Assembly (NCBI GenBank): GCA_910588215.1
Contig: CAJUQJ010000015.1
Span: 1 to 64,000 of the forward strand
Reading direction: 5' to 3'
DNA from: an uncultured Lachnospiraceae bacterium
Lineage (GTDB): Bacteria > Bacillota > Clostridia > Lachnospirales > Lachnospiraceae
DNA length: 64,000 bases
Below are positions 1 through 9,110 of the stretch, piece by piece. The position numbers were made by a program, and so were the translations under genes. Numbering within the stretch: position 1 is the first letter of the stretch; every line of letters begins with the position of its first letter. Below the pieces are notes generated by a model. That model was not told the origin of the DNA, did no database searches, and saw only the letters and a list, made by a program, of their open reading frames with translations.

Positions 1-3000
1 CAGCCAATATTTATTCAGGCAATGTTCGGTAATTTGTGCTGGGAAAGTTGAGTTTGTTACTGTTATTGTGAATTCAATCCTGTCGCCAACTTCATAGGTG
101 CCTGCGGCGTGGGTCTTGGTCACTACGTCATTTGCATTAATCGGGTCTGTGGTATTACCATCCGTGATAGTCAACTTACCAAACTCCATTTTGATATCGT
201 AGTTTTCCAGTCTAATGCCGTTACTGCTTTCAACAGTAAATGTATTATCAGAACTACCTACTAATTTTTGCTTTCCAGTAAAAACGTAACTTATTCCGGC
301 TTTATCAGAAGCTACCCAGTCTACTTTATCTTCATCGATAATCTTTGGATTCGTATACTCACTTCCATTATACCGCTCAGTCAGATTAGCTGACCTAAGT
401 ACGATCGGTCTTGGACTGATATTAACAGAAACGGGAATCTCTCTTTCTTGATTTCCGCGAGTAACTTTCACAACTACTGTCAATTCACCGTCAGTCGCGT
501 TGATAAAGGAATTCGTAACTGATTCGTTATCGATCAAATATTCAATCTGGTCTCCTTCTCTAGTTCCGGTTACAGCAACAAACTTTTCGATACCATCATA
601 GGTATCTGCTATTCCAGTGGCACTAATATCACCAAAATCGGCTACCCAATTACCTATAAATGTTACATTATGACCGGGCATTTTAAATCTTCCATTTTCA
701 ACAGAAACATTTGAGTCTGCAGATACCGACCAACCTTCAAATATATATCCCGAAACATGGACTTTATCCGCTACTCCAACCGGCTGATTCAAGAAATACT
801 CTGCCGTCTGAGGAAGCAATCCTTCTGCTCCCTGGGGAATATTACCTGTATAAGTATACTGTACAGAATACTTTTCTACAGGAATAGACTCCAATATCCA
901 TTCACCCGTAATTACAACCTCGTTGTCTCCCATCTTTCCGCTGTTTGGATCTTGCCATTCACCCAGCTTATATAACGCATTCTTATTCCCAAACTCATCA
1001 TGCGTATACACTTCCGTGCCCGGCATCGTTGTGTCCACCGTGTATTCCTGGTTCTTCACCAGCCCCGTGATGCTATCCGGCAGTACAGGCATTATTACCT
1101 TCCCTGCTTCATCATACAGCGCCTCCTCTGGCAGTCCCTTCCATGTATAACTCACATTGTGCTTCGCGACATCTGTCTCGACAAACTCCCATGTGCCACT
1201 CACTGTCAGATCATCGGTCATCTTTCCGTCTTGTTTATCCCAGCCGCTGAATGTATAGTTACCGTTCACATTCCCATATTCATCATACGTTGTGACTGTA
1301 TATCCGTTGATGTACTTGGTGTCTACCGTGTACGGCTCATTATTCTTATAACTCTTACCGTCTACAGGCATCTCCTGGATATAATCCCCTTCCGGTACCT
1401 CTCCGCTCCACTCATACGTAATCCTCCATTCGGATACCAGTACCTCGCTATGATTCCAGCTTCCTATCACAAAAATGTTGCCAGTAACTATCCCGTTATC
1501 TTTATCCCAGCCAGTGAACGTATACCTGTCGGTCACATTGCCATACTCATCCACAATCTCTACTGATTGATATGAGCTTACACTAATAGTATATGAATCA
1601 CCATAAAAATATTCTTTTGAATCTACAGGAACTGAAACCTTGTTTTTTACCTCCGATGGAGTATCCGGCGCCCACTGATAAGTGATACTGTAAGGAATCT
1701 TGTTCCATTTTGCACTATATGTTACAGTTCCAGTTACAGTTGGCTCAATCGTTGGATTCCAGCCCAAAAACGTATGTCCCAGTTTCTCAGGATCAGCCTT
1801 AAGTGTTGGCGTATTTTCTCCGTATTTTAAGCCAGGATACACCAGCTGTTCACTACTGCTTCCGCCATCCAAATCATAAGTCACAGTATATGTCGCTCTA
1901 TCGTAATACAACTTCAATACAAGTGATCCATCTGCCCTAATCACTCCCTCAGCCTTGCTGTCATGATGATCTGGATTATAAACATATCCTGTATAATTTT
2001 TTGGATTTGCAGTTACCTTTGAATCGGTTCGTCCTTTTTTAGATTCTTCCTCAGCCTTCCTATAAGTTCCATCCAGTTGCTGTTGCCAATGCTCTACTTT
2101 ATATTCTGTAGAATTCTTAGGCTCCCACTGCGCATACAGAGTAACACTTTCCTGCAGCGTAATAATATCCTCTGGCTGATAGGATGTTCCGGTACCATCG
2201 TCAGCGGTGTTCCATCCCTTGAAATCATAACCTGTTTTTTCTAAGGTAGCCTTATCAGATACTTTCACTTCGGTTCCTTTATCATATTGCTTACCATCCG
2301 GAACATGTCCAGCTGTATATCCATTTCCATTATAATCAAGGTTAACTAGATCCTTCTGTCTTACTACACCATCAATATGCCACGCTTGGTCATTGCCCTG
2401 ATACTTAATTACATACCATTCCACATATTCCGTATCCGGATTCCAAAAGCTTCTGTTGGCATTAGCGCTTTCCACTTTAGCGTAAAAATCAGGCTGCAAA
2501 ACATTTTTAACATTATCTACTCCACTGACTGTATGTGCCGGTGAAAAATACTGCAGCACATTTTCTACGTGTTCACCACTTACCAAATATCTATATTCTG
2601 CATTCTGTATGCTTGGTTCATCAGGAATCGTGCCATCATTTCGTAAACCGATTGTGATCTTTCCAGCTGTAACACCTTCGACCTTCGCCCAAACCGCATA
2701 TAAAGTCTGATCTCCTGATACTACATACTCTCCACCTAAGCTATAAATCGTGATTTTGTCGCCATGCTCATTAACAGTGTTCGCATCCTTTTGAGTAGAC
2801 CATCCAAGTAACCTATGCTCCGAGCGACTTATTCCCTCTCCTGTAGGTAAAGTGATTGGCTCACCTGCCTTTGCCCGAACAGAATCCGGCTTCGTTCCGC
2901 TTCCGTCGTTAAGATCATATACAATCGTATATTCGTCCGTGACTATGATCTTAAACCATTCCGTGTGCTCTTCTTTTTTCTTTCCACTGCCAGTTGTCCA

Positions 3001-4389
3001 AGTATGCTTAATAAAAGCTTCTCCAACCGCTAACGCTGTCACATTAGCTTCCCTACTAATCCATTCTTGTTTCACTTTCGCTACATCCAAACCAGTGTCC
3101 ACCACATACTCGTGATCCCTAGTCCGCTGCCCTGTCTCTGCATCCAATTTTCGTGTATCCCCTACACGCATCGTATAAGTTGCCTTAATCTCGCCGGGCT
3201 CTTCCAACGTCATCACAGATCCCGAAACAGCCTTTACACCAGCATATACCGAGAAATGATCCGTTGCAAACTCAACATTTGTCGCACTGGCATCTGCACT
3301 GCCAACTACAGAAGCGCTGCTGCCGGACACATGATAAACTCTTGCCACTGTTCCATGACCGTCTGCACTGAACAGATTTTCAAGCTTCACGCTCACGCTG
3401 CCTGCAGGCCTAACGGACTCACCGTCCTTTTTCAGTGTAATGTCCACTGCGTTGATCTCTACTGCAGTCAGATTCTCCGGTTCTAACGCCATATTGATCG
3501 CATCCTGAACTTCTTCTACTCCAACAGACGCAACTTCTACCGTTGTCCCTTCCGGTAAGATTCCTTCCGCCGCATCGACCGTTATCTTCACACCACCTGC
3601 ATATCCTGTAAGTGTCTGTGCCGGCATCTTATCGTCAGGCGTTTCTTCCTCATCAGCTTCTTCATCCTCATCACCTTCAACAGACTCATAATAGATCTCT
3701 ACCTTATTGTCTCCGTCTTCAGTGATCACACCGTCTTCGTTTACGATCTCTTTCAGCTCATAATGTGCTCCGTCAGGAAGCGTCACCTCTTCTTCTACCT
3801 CGATGGTAAGGATCTTGTCGCCGAGTACGCCGTCGTCCTTGGTCACTCGTGCTTCCTCGTCCTCCACATCATCATAGAAGTAAGCTATTGTATAGCTGTA
3901 TGTATCTGCAGTTTCTTCCGATGATCCGGAAATCTTATCGGAATCTTCTTCCCCCTCAGGCGCCTGTGTCTCAGGATTCTTCGGCTCCTCCGTCACATCA
4001 TCGCCTGCAGGTGTCATTACATCATCATCGCCAGGCAGATCCGCACCGGGTTCTGTCTGCTGTGTTTCGTCCGCATCGTCCGCTGTCTCTCCATCCTGTG
4101 GCTCTCCCGCCGATTCCTCCTGGGGTGCCTGAACCTGCTCCGGTGTCTCTTCTTCTACCGGTGCCTGGACATCGTCCGCTCCGTTTGAATCCGACGGCGG
4201 CGGATTGGACAGGTCCACTACCTGCGTCTCCTCAACCGGTTTCGTTTCTTCCGGCTGCGCGGCTGTATCTTCCACATTCGTATCCGTTGCCCACAAAAAG
4301 GCGTCAGCAGAACTCATGCAAGTTGTTGCTGTCAGGATAAACGCCAGAAGAAAAGCCATCCATCGCTTAAATTTGAAAGTCTTTCTCAT
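1..4389 (-). CDS. Giant secreted repeat surface protein, partial (N-terminal 1463 codons)
   Basis: Open without a stop from an ATG at 4389 (RBS aggaaggga) to the left edge, so the C-terminus and any cell-wall anchor are outside the window. Residues 1-33 form a signal peptide (MRKTFKFKRW, hydrophobic core, cut near SADA). Residues about 35-215 are a low-complexity acidic linker rich in E, P, D and T. About 255-385 resembles a ZU5-like domain. About 480-900 holds InlB/Listeria-Bacteroides-type repeats ending in YAVWAK, YAQWEP and YSAKW, with a KVEHWQQQLDGTY module. About 900-1250 holds four SHIRT-like repeats (ITYEWSGEVPEG ... FSGWDKQDGK). From about 1252 there are MBG/Ig-like segments. Such proteins are extracellular adhesins or stalks. 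The ligand is unknown. It is divergent from the GGDEF/sigma genes. Confidence 0.85.
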   Translation of the reverse strand, partial: MRKTFKFKRWMAFLLAFILTATTCMSSADAFLWATDTNVEDTAAQPEETKPVEETQVVDLSNPPPSDSNGADDVQAPVEEETPEQVQAPQEESAGEPQDGETADDADETQQTEPGADLPGDDDVMTPAGDDVTEEPKNPETQAPEGEEDSDKISGSSEETADTYSYTIAYFYDDVEDEEARVTKDDGVLGDKILTIEVEEEVTLPDGAHYELKEIVNEDGVITEDGDNKVEIYYESVEGDEDEEADEEETPDDKMPAQTLTGYAGGVKITVDAAEGILPEGTTVEVASVGVEEVQDAINMALEPENLTAVEINAVDITLKKDGESVRPAGSVSVKLENLFSADGHGTVARVYHVSGSSASVVGSADASATNVEFATDHFSVYAGVKAVSGSVMTLEEPGEIKATYTMRVGDTRKLDAETGQRTRDHEYVVDTGLDVAKVKQEWISREANVTALAVGEAFIKHTWTTGSGKKKEEHTEWFKIIVTDEYTIVYDLNDGSGTKPDSVRAKAGEPITLPTGEGISRSEHRLLGWSTQKDANTVNEHGDKITIYSLGGEYVVSGDQTLYAVWAKVEGVTAGKITIGLRNDGTIPDEPSIQNAEYRYLVSGEHVENVLQYFSPAHTVSGVDNVKNVLQPDFYAKVESANANRSFWNPDTEYVEWYVIKYQGNDQAWHIDGVVRQKDLVNLDYNGNGYTAGHVPDGKQYDKGTEVKVSDKATLEKTGYDFKGWNTADDGTGTSYQPEDIITLQESVTLYAQWEPKNSTEYKVEHWQQQLDGTYRKAEEESKKGRTDSKVTANPKNYTGYVYNPDHHDSKAEGVIRADGSLVLKLYYDRATYTVTYDLDGGSSSEQLVYPGLKYGENTPTLKADPEKLGHTFLGWNPTIEPTVTGTVTYSAKWNKIPYSITYQWAPDTPSEVKNKVSVPVDSKEYFYGDSYTISVSSYQSVEIVDEYGNVTDRYTFTGWDKDNGIVTGNIFVIGSWNHSEVLVSEWRITYEWSGEVPEGDYIQEMPVDGKSYKNNEPYTVDTKYINGYTVTTYDEYGNVNGNYTFSGWDKQDGKMTDDLTVSGTWEFVETDVAKHNVSYTWKGLPEEALYDEAGKVIMPVLPDSITGLVKNQEYTVDTTMPGTEVYTHDEFGNKNALYKLGEWQDPNSGKMGDNEVVITGEWILESIPVEKYSVQYTYTGNIPQGAEGLLPQTAEYFLNQPVGVADKVHVSGYIFEGWSVSADSNVSVENGRFKMPGHNVTFIGNWVADFGDISATGIADTYDGIEKFVAVTGTREGDQIEYLIDNESVTNSFINATDGELTVVVKVTRGNQEREIPVSVNISPRPIVLRSANLTERYNGSEYTNPKIIDEDKVDWVASDKAGISYVFTGKQKLVGSSDNTFTVESSNGIRLENYDIKMEFGKLTITDGNTTDPINANDVVTKTHAAGTYEVGDRIEFTITVTNSTFPAQITEHCLNKYWL

Positions 4390-4540
4390 GCTTTCTCCCT
4401 TCCTCTTAGAAAATGAATTGTTAACGGGCGGCCTGCTCTTCCAGACAACCCGGTCAGCAAATTCAAATTAATTGTTCTATGTATGAAGTGTGCATGAGAA
4501 ACATAAAAGGGTCATCTTTTTTATATTTTTTTTATTTTTT

Positions 4541-4569
4541 TTACTTTTTTTTAAAAATTATGCTATACT
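4541..4569 (+). promoter_or_regulatory. Putative extended -10 promoter for the GGDEF-like gene
   Basis: A TATACT box at 4564-4569 is preceded by TG one base upstream (tatgctatact), an extended -10. A weak -35 (ttactt, 4541-4546) lies 17 bp upstream. The flanking 4519-4555 stretch is almost pure T on this strand. The leader to the ATG at 4668 would be about 90 nt. Position fits the neighbouring plus-strand gene. Not experimentally supported. Confidence 0.4.
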
Positions 4570-4667
4570 GCTATATAAAACTATTAAAACAACAGTGCAT
4601 CTGACACCCGTACCGGGAATCCTGTCAGTGTAAATTCCAGGATATTCATGGGAACATCGGGGGACTT

Positions 4668-5381
4668 ATGAAAAAATTTGATGTGTTCAAAACAATCCAG
4701 TTGATTCTGTTTATTGCTCTGGCGGGCATCGGCATTCTACTTATACTGACAGACCGGACACTGTACCAGCAGATCGCCAACGATCCACATATCCGTGCAC
4801 TCTGCATCTTATTATGGATGGTGCTCGTGTTGTCTTTCTTATTTATCTTTATGGATTTCAGCCTTTTCTTCAACTTTAAGAAAGATTACAGAGAGTTGGA
4901 TTTTGCCGTTGCTTCCGACCCGGTGGCCGGCATTGCCAACCGGTACAGCTGTGACAGCATCATCGAGAAATATCTGGACAAGCCGCTCCCCAGTAATATA
5001 GGCTGCATCATGTTCGATCTTACCAGCATTGGCAAGGCCAACAGGATCTGGGGCCATCTTAAGGGTAACGAACTGATTCATGATTTTTCCAGTATTTTAC
5101 AGGCATCTTCCGTCAATCTGTGCTTCGTTGGCCGCAACGGCGGCAACAAGTTCCTGGCTCTGTTTGAGAACTGCAGCACGCAGAAGATGAATACCTTTCT
5201 TTCCCGTGTGGAGAAGAAGGTATCCGCTCATAATGCAGATTCTGCCATTCCCCCGATTCAATTTCAATACGGAACCGCTTATCTGGAGGGCGAAGAGATC
5301 CAAACGATCACCGATCTTATTGCGCTTTCCAATCGACGCATTTATGACAATACTCCCGAAGTTGACTCGCAAAGTCACTAG
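4668..5381 (+). CDS. Membrane protein with degenerate GGDEF domain
   Basis: 237 residues. Two hydrophobic helices (about 8-28 and 45-66) are followed by a cytoplasmic GGDEF-fold domain (about 75-230). The region that should carry the GG[D/E]EF active loop reads RNGGNKFLALF: two glycines and the phenylalanine remain, but the acidic catalytic residues are replaced by N and K. Diguanylate cyclase activity is therefore unlikely and the protein may be a sensor or scaffold. The preceding segment (VASDPVAGIANRYSCD) matches the usual GGDEF entry (D.LTGL.NR). It lies upstream of and codirectional with the sigma factor, 122 bp away. Substrate or nucleotide binding is not evident. Confidence 0.7.
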   Translation: MKKFDVFKTIQLILFIALAGIGILLILTDRTLYQQIANDPHIRALCILLWMVLVLSFLFIFMDFSLFFNFKKDYRELDFAVASDPVAGIANRYSCDSIIEKYLDKPLPSNIGCIMFDLTSIGKANRIWGHLKGNELIHDFSSILQASSVNLCFVGRNGGNKFLALFENCSTQKMNTFLSRVEKKVSAHNADSAIPPIQFQYGTAYLEGEEIQTITDLIALSNRRIYDNTPEVDSQSH

Positions 5382-5402
5382 CATAATCCACACTAATTAC
5401 CG

Positions 5403-5441
5403 GCGCCTTACACACAGGATATATTTTCATGTGCAAGGCGG
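5403..5441 (+). promoter_or_regulatory. Stem-loop in the GGDEF-sigma factor gap
   Basis: cgccttacaca and tgtgcaaggcg form an imperfect stem around an AT-rich loop. No U-tract follows, so it is more likely an mRNA-processing or stability element than a terminator. Confidence 0.3.
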
Positions 5442-5503
5442 CTGAATGAGGCAATGCCGGTAGCATCGTCGATCGCAGCCAGTCATGAGGGAGGGAACCG
5501 TAC

Positions 5504-6130
5504 ATGTCTGCTTTGGATTACAATTATATCGCAGAACTGGTCGTCAGCGCACAAGGCGGCGACAGTGACGCTTTTGCGGAACTTTATGCCGCTACATATC
5601 AGAAGCAGTATCATTTTGCATACAGCTATCTGAAGGATGAATATCTGGCGCAGGATGCCCTGCAGGAGACCTATATCATCGCACTAAAGGAGCTTTCCAA
5701 GCTGCAGGACCCGATGCTGCTTGTCGCATGGCTCAATCAGATCAACTTCCGCGTCTGCTATCAGCTGTACCGGAAACAGAAGCGCTATGCATCAGAGATG
5801 ACCGATTACAGCAGATCCGAGACCGGGCGGGTCAGCACATCGTCTTCTATTCAAACTGATTTTACCCCTCCCCACTTGGTTTCAGCCGATAATGACCCGG
5901 CGGATATGGCCGTACGTGGTGATTCCCGAGAGTACATTATGAATCAGATCTTAAAGCTGCCTTTTACGGAAGCCCAGGTGATCATTCTGAAATTCTATCA
6001 AAACCTGAAACATGACGAGATCGCCGACCTTATGGATATCAGCCGCAGCTCCGTAAAGCGGTACCTGAACAGCGGTAAGAAGCATCTGGCAACAGTTCTC
6101 CAACAGCAGGGAGGTGGTTTTTTCTTATGA
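5504..6130 (+). CDS. ECF-like sigma-70 family RNA polymerase sigma factor
   Basis: 208 residues; RBS gagggaggga lies 7 bases before the ATG. Region 2 spans about residues 20-95 (FAELYAATYQKQYHFAYSY, then DALQETYIIALKEL, the helix that binds core polymerase and -10 DNA). A linker of about 45 residues follows. Region 4 spans about 145-205 and ends in a helix-turn-helix (KHDEIADLMDISRSSVKRYL). There is no region 1.1 or 3, as in extracytoplasmic-function or related alternative sigma factors. Its end overlaps the next ATG (ATGA), so the two are translationally coupled, the classic sigma/anti-sigma arrangement. Target promoters are unknown. The divergent surface-protein gene is a plausible but unproven target. 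Confidence 0.85.
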   Translation: MSALDYNYIAELVVSAQGGDSDAFAELYAATYQKQYHFAYSYLKDEYLAQDALQETYIIALKELSKLQDPMLLVAWLNQINFRVCYQLYRKQKRYASEMTDYSRSETGRVSTSSSIQTDFTPPHLVSADNDPADMAVRGDSREYIMNQILKLPFTEAQVIILKFYQNLKHDEIADLMDISRSSVKRYLNSGKKHLATVLQQQGGGFFL

Positions 6131-6843
6131 AAATGTTTAAAAAATCGTCCATTCCACAGCTGGATCTGGAAACCGCCAGTAGAATTCTGGAGCACGCTTT
6201 CGAGGCCAATCAGATGGAGACCAACACGATTCCTCTTGATGTCCTGGTTTCTTACAGCAATTACCGCCGGGAGCGGTTTACATTACAGCGGACGGTCCTG
6301 GTCGTGATCATGACACTCTTTCTTCTGCTGCCGCTGCTGTTTATACCTTCTTCTTTCACCGTTGAACAAATAGACACGGATACTCCGTATAATCCGGTCT
6401 TCCGGCTGGAGGTAGATTCCTTCATGCTCGTGGAACGTGTGAGTGCATCCATAGACGGATCTAATATCCCCGTCTATGAGACGGATGCCCATGTCTATTC
6501 GATAGAACCGACCAAAAACGGACAGATGGCGGTGACCGTGACTCTGGTCAACAAACAGACCAGAACAGAATATATAGACGTCACCGCAGTTGACAGAGAG
6601 GTACCCGTCGTGACTTCCTGTACCCGGGATGATGACCACATCTACCTGTATCTTTCAGACTGGGATTCCGGTGTGGATTTCCCGGCGATACAAGCCGTGA
6701 GTCTAAGCGGCGCAACCGTCATTCCCGACTCCATGGATCCTGTCTCCGGCTGTGTCATCTTCACCGGGGTGACAGAATCCCTTAACGTCTTCGTTCCGGA
6801 CTTGGCAGGCAATAAGCTTCAGATCGTCCTGACGATCCATTAA
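6127..6843 (+). CDS. Single-pass membrane protein, putative anti-sigma factor
   Basis: 238 residues, starting inside the sigma gene's stop codon (ATGA overlap). About 57 cytoplasmic residues are followed by one strong transmembrane helix (about 58-78, TVLVVIMTLFLLLPLLFI). About 155 extracytoplasmic residues with beta-rich, Ig-like character come next (VSASIDGSNIPVYETDAHVY). The topology and coupling suggest an anti-sigma factor, but no zinc-binding HxxxCxxC motif or other known anti-sigma domain is visible, so the role is inferred from context. The gene ends at the bidirectional terminator at 6885-6945. Confidence 0.6.
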   Translation: MKMFKKSSIPQLDLETASRILEHAFEANQMETNTIPLDVLVSYSNYRRERFTLQRTVLVVIMTLFLLLPLLFIPSSFTVEQIDTDTPYNPVFRLEVDSFMLVERVSASIDGSNIPVYETDAHVYSIEPTKNGQMAVTVTLVNKQTRTEYIDVTAVDREVPVVTSCTRDDDHIYLYLSDWDSGVDFPAIQAVSLSGATVIPDSMDPVSGCVIFTGVTESLNVFVPDLAGNKLQIVLTIH

Positions 6844-6884
6844 GCCTTCAGCGCTGCATGTTTTCATATGTATTTATACCGAAG

Positions 6885-6945
6885 CAGAACAGGTAATAAA
6901 AAGCAGGCATTCCATAACGGTGCCTGCTTTTTATTACCTGTTCTG
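6885..6945. terminator. Perfect 25-bp bidirectional hairpin between convergent genes
   Basis: A 25-base arm at 6885-6909 is exactly complementary to 6921-6945, with an 11-base loop. The arms contain A/T runs (taataaaaa and tttttatta), so either strand yields a GC stem next to a U-rich segment. It separates the sigma/anti-sigma operon (+) from the pilus operon (-). It includes the lepB stop codon at 6934. Confidence 0.85.
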
Positions 6946-7500
6946 TATTTTATGCAGATAGAACCATCCGGCACGATACCAGATCTTCCCTTTGATCTGC
7001 CTGATGCCCACCGCTCCGAAACTCCGGGAATCCATGGAAGAGCTCCGGTTGTCCCCCATCACGAAGATCTGTCCCTCCTGCAGCGTGTAAGGGTATCTGA
7101 CAATACCGCCGGCAGCTGTCTGCGTCTCTCCCGCTATATAGGGTTCTGTCAGACACTCATCATTGAGATAGAGCCGGCCATCCCGTATCTCGACGGTATC
7201 TCCTTCCATCGCTATGATACGCTTCACATAGTATTCCCCGGATGGGATTCGGACTGATACTACGTCTCCTCTCTGGTACTGCACACCAAGCCTTGTATAC
7301 AGGACCATATCCCCCTCGTAAAGCGTTGGCTCCATAGACTCCCCTTTCACGAATGAGAAACCGACCACATTGTGGAACATAAAGAAGAGTACCGCCAATA
7401 GCAATATGAATTTTTTCGTATCCTGCAGCCAGCCGTATTTCAGTCCGTCATACTTCCTGAGCAGGCGGCGACGGCCATCCTTACCTTTCTCCCTTCTCAC
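6934..7500 (-). CDS. lepB: Signal peptidase I
   Basis: 188 residues, with a GTG start at 7500 behind gaggaag, 10 bp after the pilT stop. It cleaves signal peptides at the outer membrane face. A basic N-terminus (RREKGKDGRRRLLRK) precedes a single transmembrane helix (about 30-47). The catalytic Ser is in GESMEPTLYEGD and the catalytic Lys in YYVKRIIAMEGD. The GDNR..S.DSR box is present (VMGDNRSSSMDSRSFG). Length is typical of Gram-positive SipS-type enzymes. As the last gene of the pilus-like operon it could process the operon's exported proteins, but it is not a prepilin peptidase. The stop lies inside the terminator hairpin. Confidence 0.93.
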   Translation of the reverse strand: MRREKGKDGRRRLLRKYDGLKYGWLQDTKKFILLLAVLFFMFHNVVGFSFVKGESMEPTLYEGDMVLYTRLGVQYQRGDVVSVRIPSGEYYVKRIIAMEGDTVEIRDGRLYLNDECLTEPYIAGETQTAAGGIVRYPYTLQEGQIFVMGDNRSSSMDSRSFGAVGIRQIKGKIWYRAGWFYLHKIQNR

Positions 7501-7510
7501 GCCTTCTTCC

Positions 7511-8566
7511 TCACAGCTTCTTCACCAGCATATCCGCATTGGTCGCATATTTCAGCGCCGTATCCCGCGTGATGAGTCCCTGTTTATACAGATTCAGCAG
7601 GCTGCCGTCCATGGAGATCATGTCTTCCTTCATCGAAGAATAGATGATTCCGTCGATCTGCGGGATCTTATTGTCGCGAATCATATTACGGATCGCGGGT
7701 GTCACCGTCATGATCTCCAATGCCGGGACCAGGCGCCCATCCATGGTTGGCACAAGCTGCTGGGATACCACTGCGTTCAACACGGTGGACAGCTGTACGC
7801 CAATCTGCTTCTGCTGGTTGGCAGGAAATACATCAATGATACGGTCAATAGTATTGGCCGCACCGATGGTATGAAGCGTCGAGAGCAGTAAATGTCCCGT
7901 CTCCGCCGCCGTCATGGCCACCTCTATCGTCTCGTAGTCCCGCATTTCTCCCAGAAGGATGACATCCGGGCTCTGACGCAACGCCGCCCGCAGGGCGCTC
8001 ACATAGTTCTCGGTATCCACATTGATCTCCCGTTGGCTGACCACACTCTTCGCATGCTGATGCAGATACTCCAGCGGATCTTCCAGCGTGATGATATGCT
8101 TATTCTGATGTTGATTGATCTGATCGATCATACATGCCAGGGTAGTAGACTTGCCGCTCCCGGCAGGACCGGTGACCAATATCATGCCCTTGCCGCTTTC
8201 TCCTAAGCGCAGCACATATTCCGGAATATGCAGCGCAGACGCCTCCGGCAGATCAAACGTGATGATCCGGATCACCGCCGACAGAGATCCTCTCTGTTTG
8301 TATGCGCTGACACGGAATCGTGACAACCCACCGATGGCAAAAGAAAAGTCATCGTCTCCATTCTCATATAAGATCTGCATGTCCCGATTACCCGCACACT
8401 GGTAAATAGCCGTCAAAATATTCTCGGTAACCACCGGAAGCAGTTTCTCATCGCCAAGCTGTACGATTTCCCCATTCTTCCGCAAAGAGACAGGCAACCC
8501 GGCAACGATAAAGACATCGGATGCCCCGACGTTGACTGCCTGTTGTAAACATTCCTGCAATTCCAT
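7511..8566 (-). CDS. pilT: PilT-type secretion/retraction ATPase
   Basis: 351 residues; RBS aaaggag. A hexameric cytoplasmic ATPase of the type II/IV secretion superfamily that powers pilus retraction. An N-terminal PAS-like domain covers about 1-100. Walker A is GPAGSGKSTT, the Asp box EDPLEYLH, Walker B DVILLGEMRD and the His box GHLLLSTLHT. AIRNMIRDNK corresponds to the AIRNLIRE motif that distinguishes PilT from the extension ATPase PilB. It is the only ATPase in the operon, so either PilB is elsewhere or this protein drives both phases. Confidence 0.92.
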   Translation of the reverse strand: MELQECLQQAVNVGASDVFIVAGLPVSLRKNGEIVQLGDEKLLPVVTENILTAIYQCAGNRDMQILYENGDDDFSFAIGGLSRFRVSAYKQRGSLSAVIRIITFDLPEASALHIPEYVLRLGESGKGMILVTGPAGSGKSTTLACMIDQINQHQNKHIITLEDPLEYLHQHAKSVVSQREINVDTENYVSALRAALRQSPDVILLGEMRDYETIEVAMTAAETGHLLLSTLHTIGAANTIDRIIDVFPANQQKQIGVQLSTVLNAVVSQQLVPTMDGRLVPALEIMTVTPAIRNMIRDNKIPQIDGIIYSSMKEDMISMDGSLLNLYKQGLITRDTALKYATNADMLVKKL

Positions 8567-8585
8567 ACTTATTGACTCCTTTGGT

Positions 8586-9110
8586 TTATTCTATGACCGG
8601 CATAAGATTTAAGGGTTGTTCCGTCTCCTGGCTATCCCTGTTGACTATTTCCCAGGTCTTGACCTCATAATAATGCACATGTTCTCTGTAATCCGTAATC
8701 CGCAGCATCACAGACAACTCCTGCCGTGCGCCCGCCGGAACCCGGAAGGAAACCATACAGCCGGCTTCCGTCTGCTGTGTCTCCAGCGAGATTCCTTCAA
8801 TCTGTTGTCCGTCCAGCGCTGCCGTAATATTCTCCAGATACTTCCCATATGCATCATCTTGACTGTTTAGGTCAATTCCTTCGGCGGTCAGATACAGGAT
8901 CTCGTCAATCCCTGCTGTCACCGTCTCCGCCTTCGCCGAGGCTTCATAGTAAGTCTTCTTATGCTCCGCCAGACGTTCACTGAAAGAATGATCGCTTCTG
9001 GCACTGGAAAGCGTAAGGATCGCGAAAGTAGCCAGACACAACACCAGGAAAATGACCAGCAGGGATGAAGAACCGATATTCACGAAATAAGACTGTTGTT
9101 TATCCTTCAT
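8586..9110 (-). CDS. Small pilus-operon membrane protein
   Basis: 174 residues from the ATG at 9110 (RBS aaggagg); an in-frame ATG at 9167 is less likely because it lacks this RBS and overlaps the upstream gene further. A short polar N-terminus (MKDKQQSYFVNIGSSS) leads into one transmembrane helix (about 16-35, LLVIFLVLCLATFAILTL). A long amphipathic segment (ARSDHSFSERLAEHKKTYYEASAKAE) and a beta-rich C-terminal domain follow. The shape is that of a pseudopilin, but there is no consensus prepilin cleavage site with Glu at +5. It overlaps the upstream gene by 11 bp. Probably a minor pilus or assembly component; family not confidently named. Confidence 0.65.
   Translation of the reverse strand: MKDKQQSYFVNIGSSSLLVIFLVLCLATFAILTLSSARSDHSFSERLAEHKKTYYEASAKAETVTAGIDEILYLTAEGIDLNSQDDAYGKYLENITAALDGQQIEGISLETQQTEAGCMVSFRVPAGARQELSVMLRITDYREHVHYYEVKTWEIVNRDSQETEQPLNLMPVIE

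Noticed and set aside
1..4470. Several plus-strand open frames antisense to the surface protein
   Set aside because: They are complements of a repeat gene with biased codons; none has a domain or an RBS.
4570..4667. Possible riboswitch in the GGDEF gene leader
   Set aside because: I compared it with the c-di-GMP-I consensus from memory and saw no matching core or tetraloop receptor.
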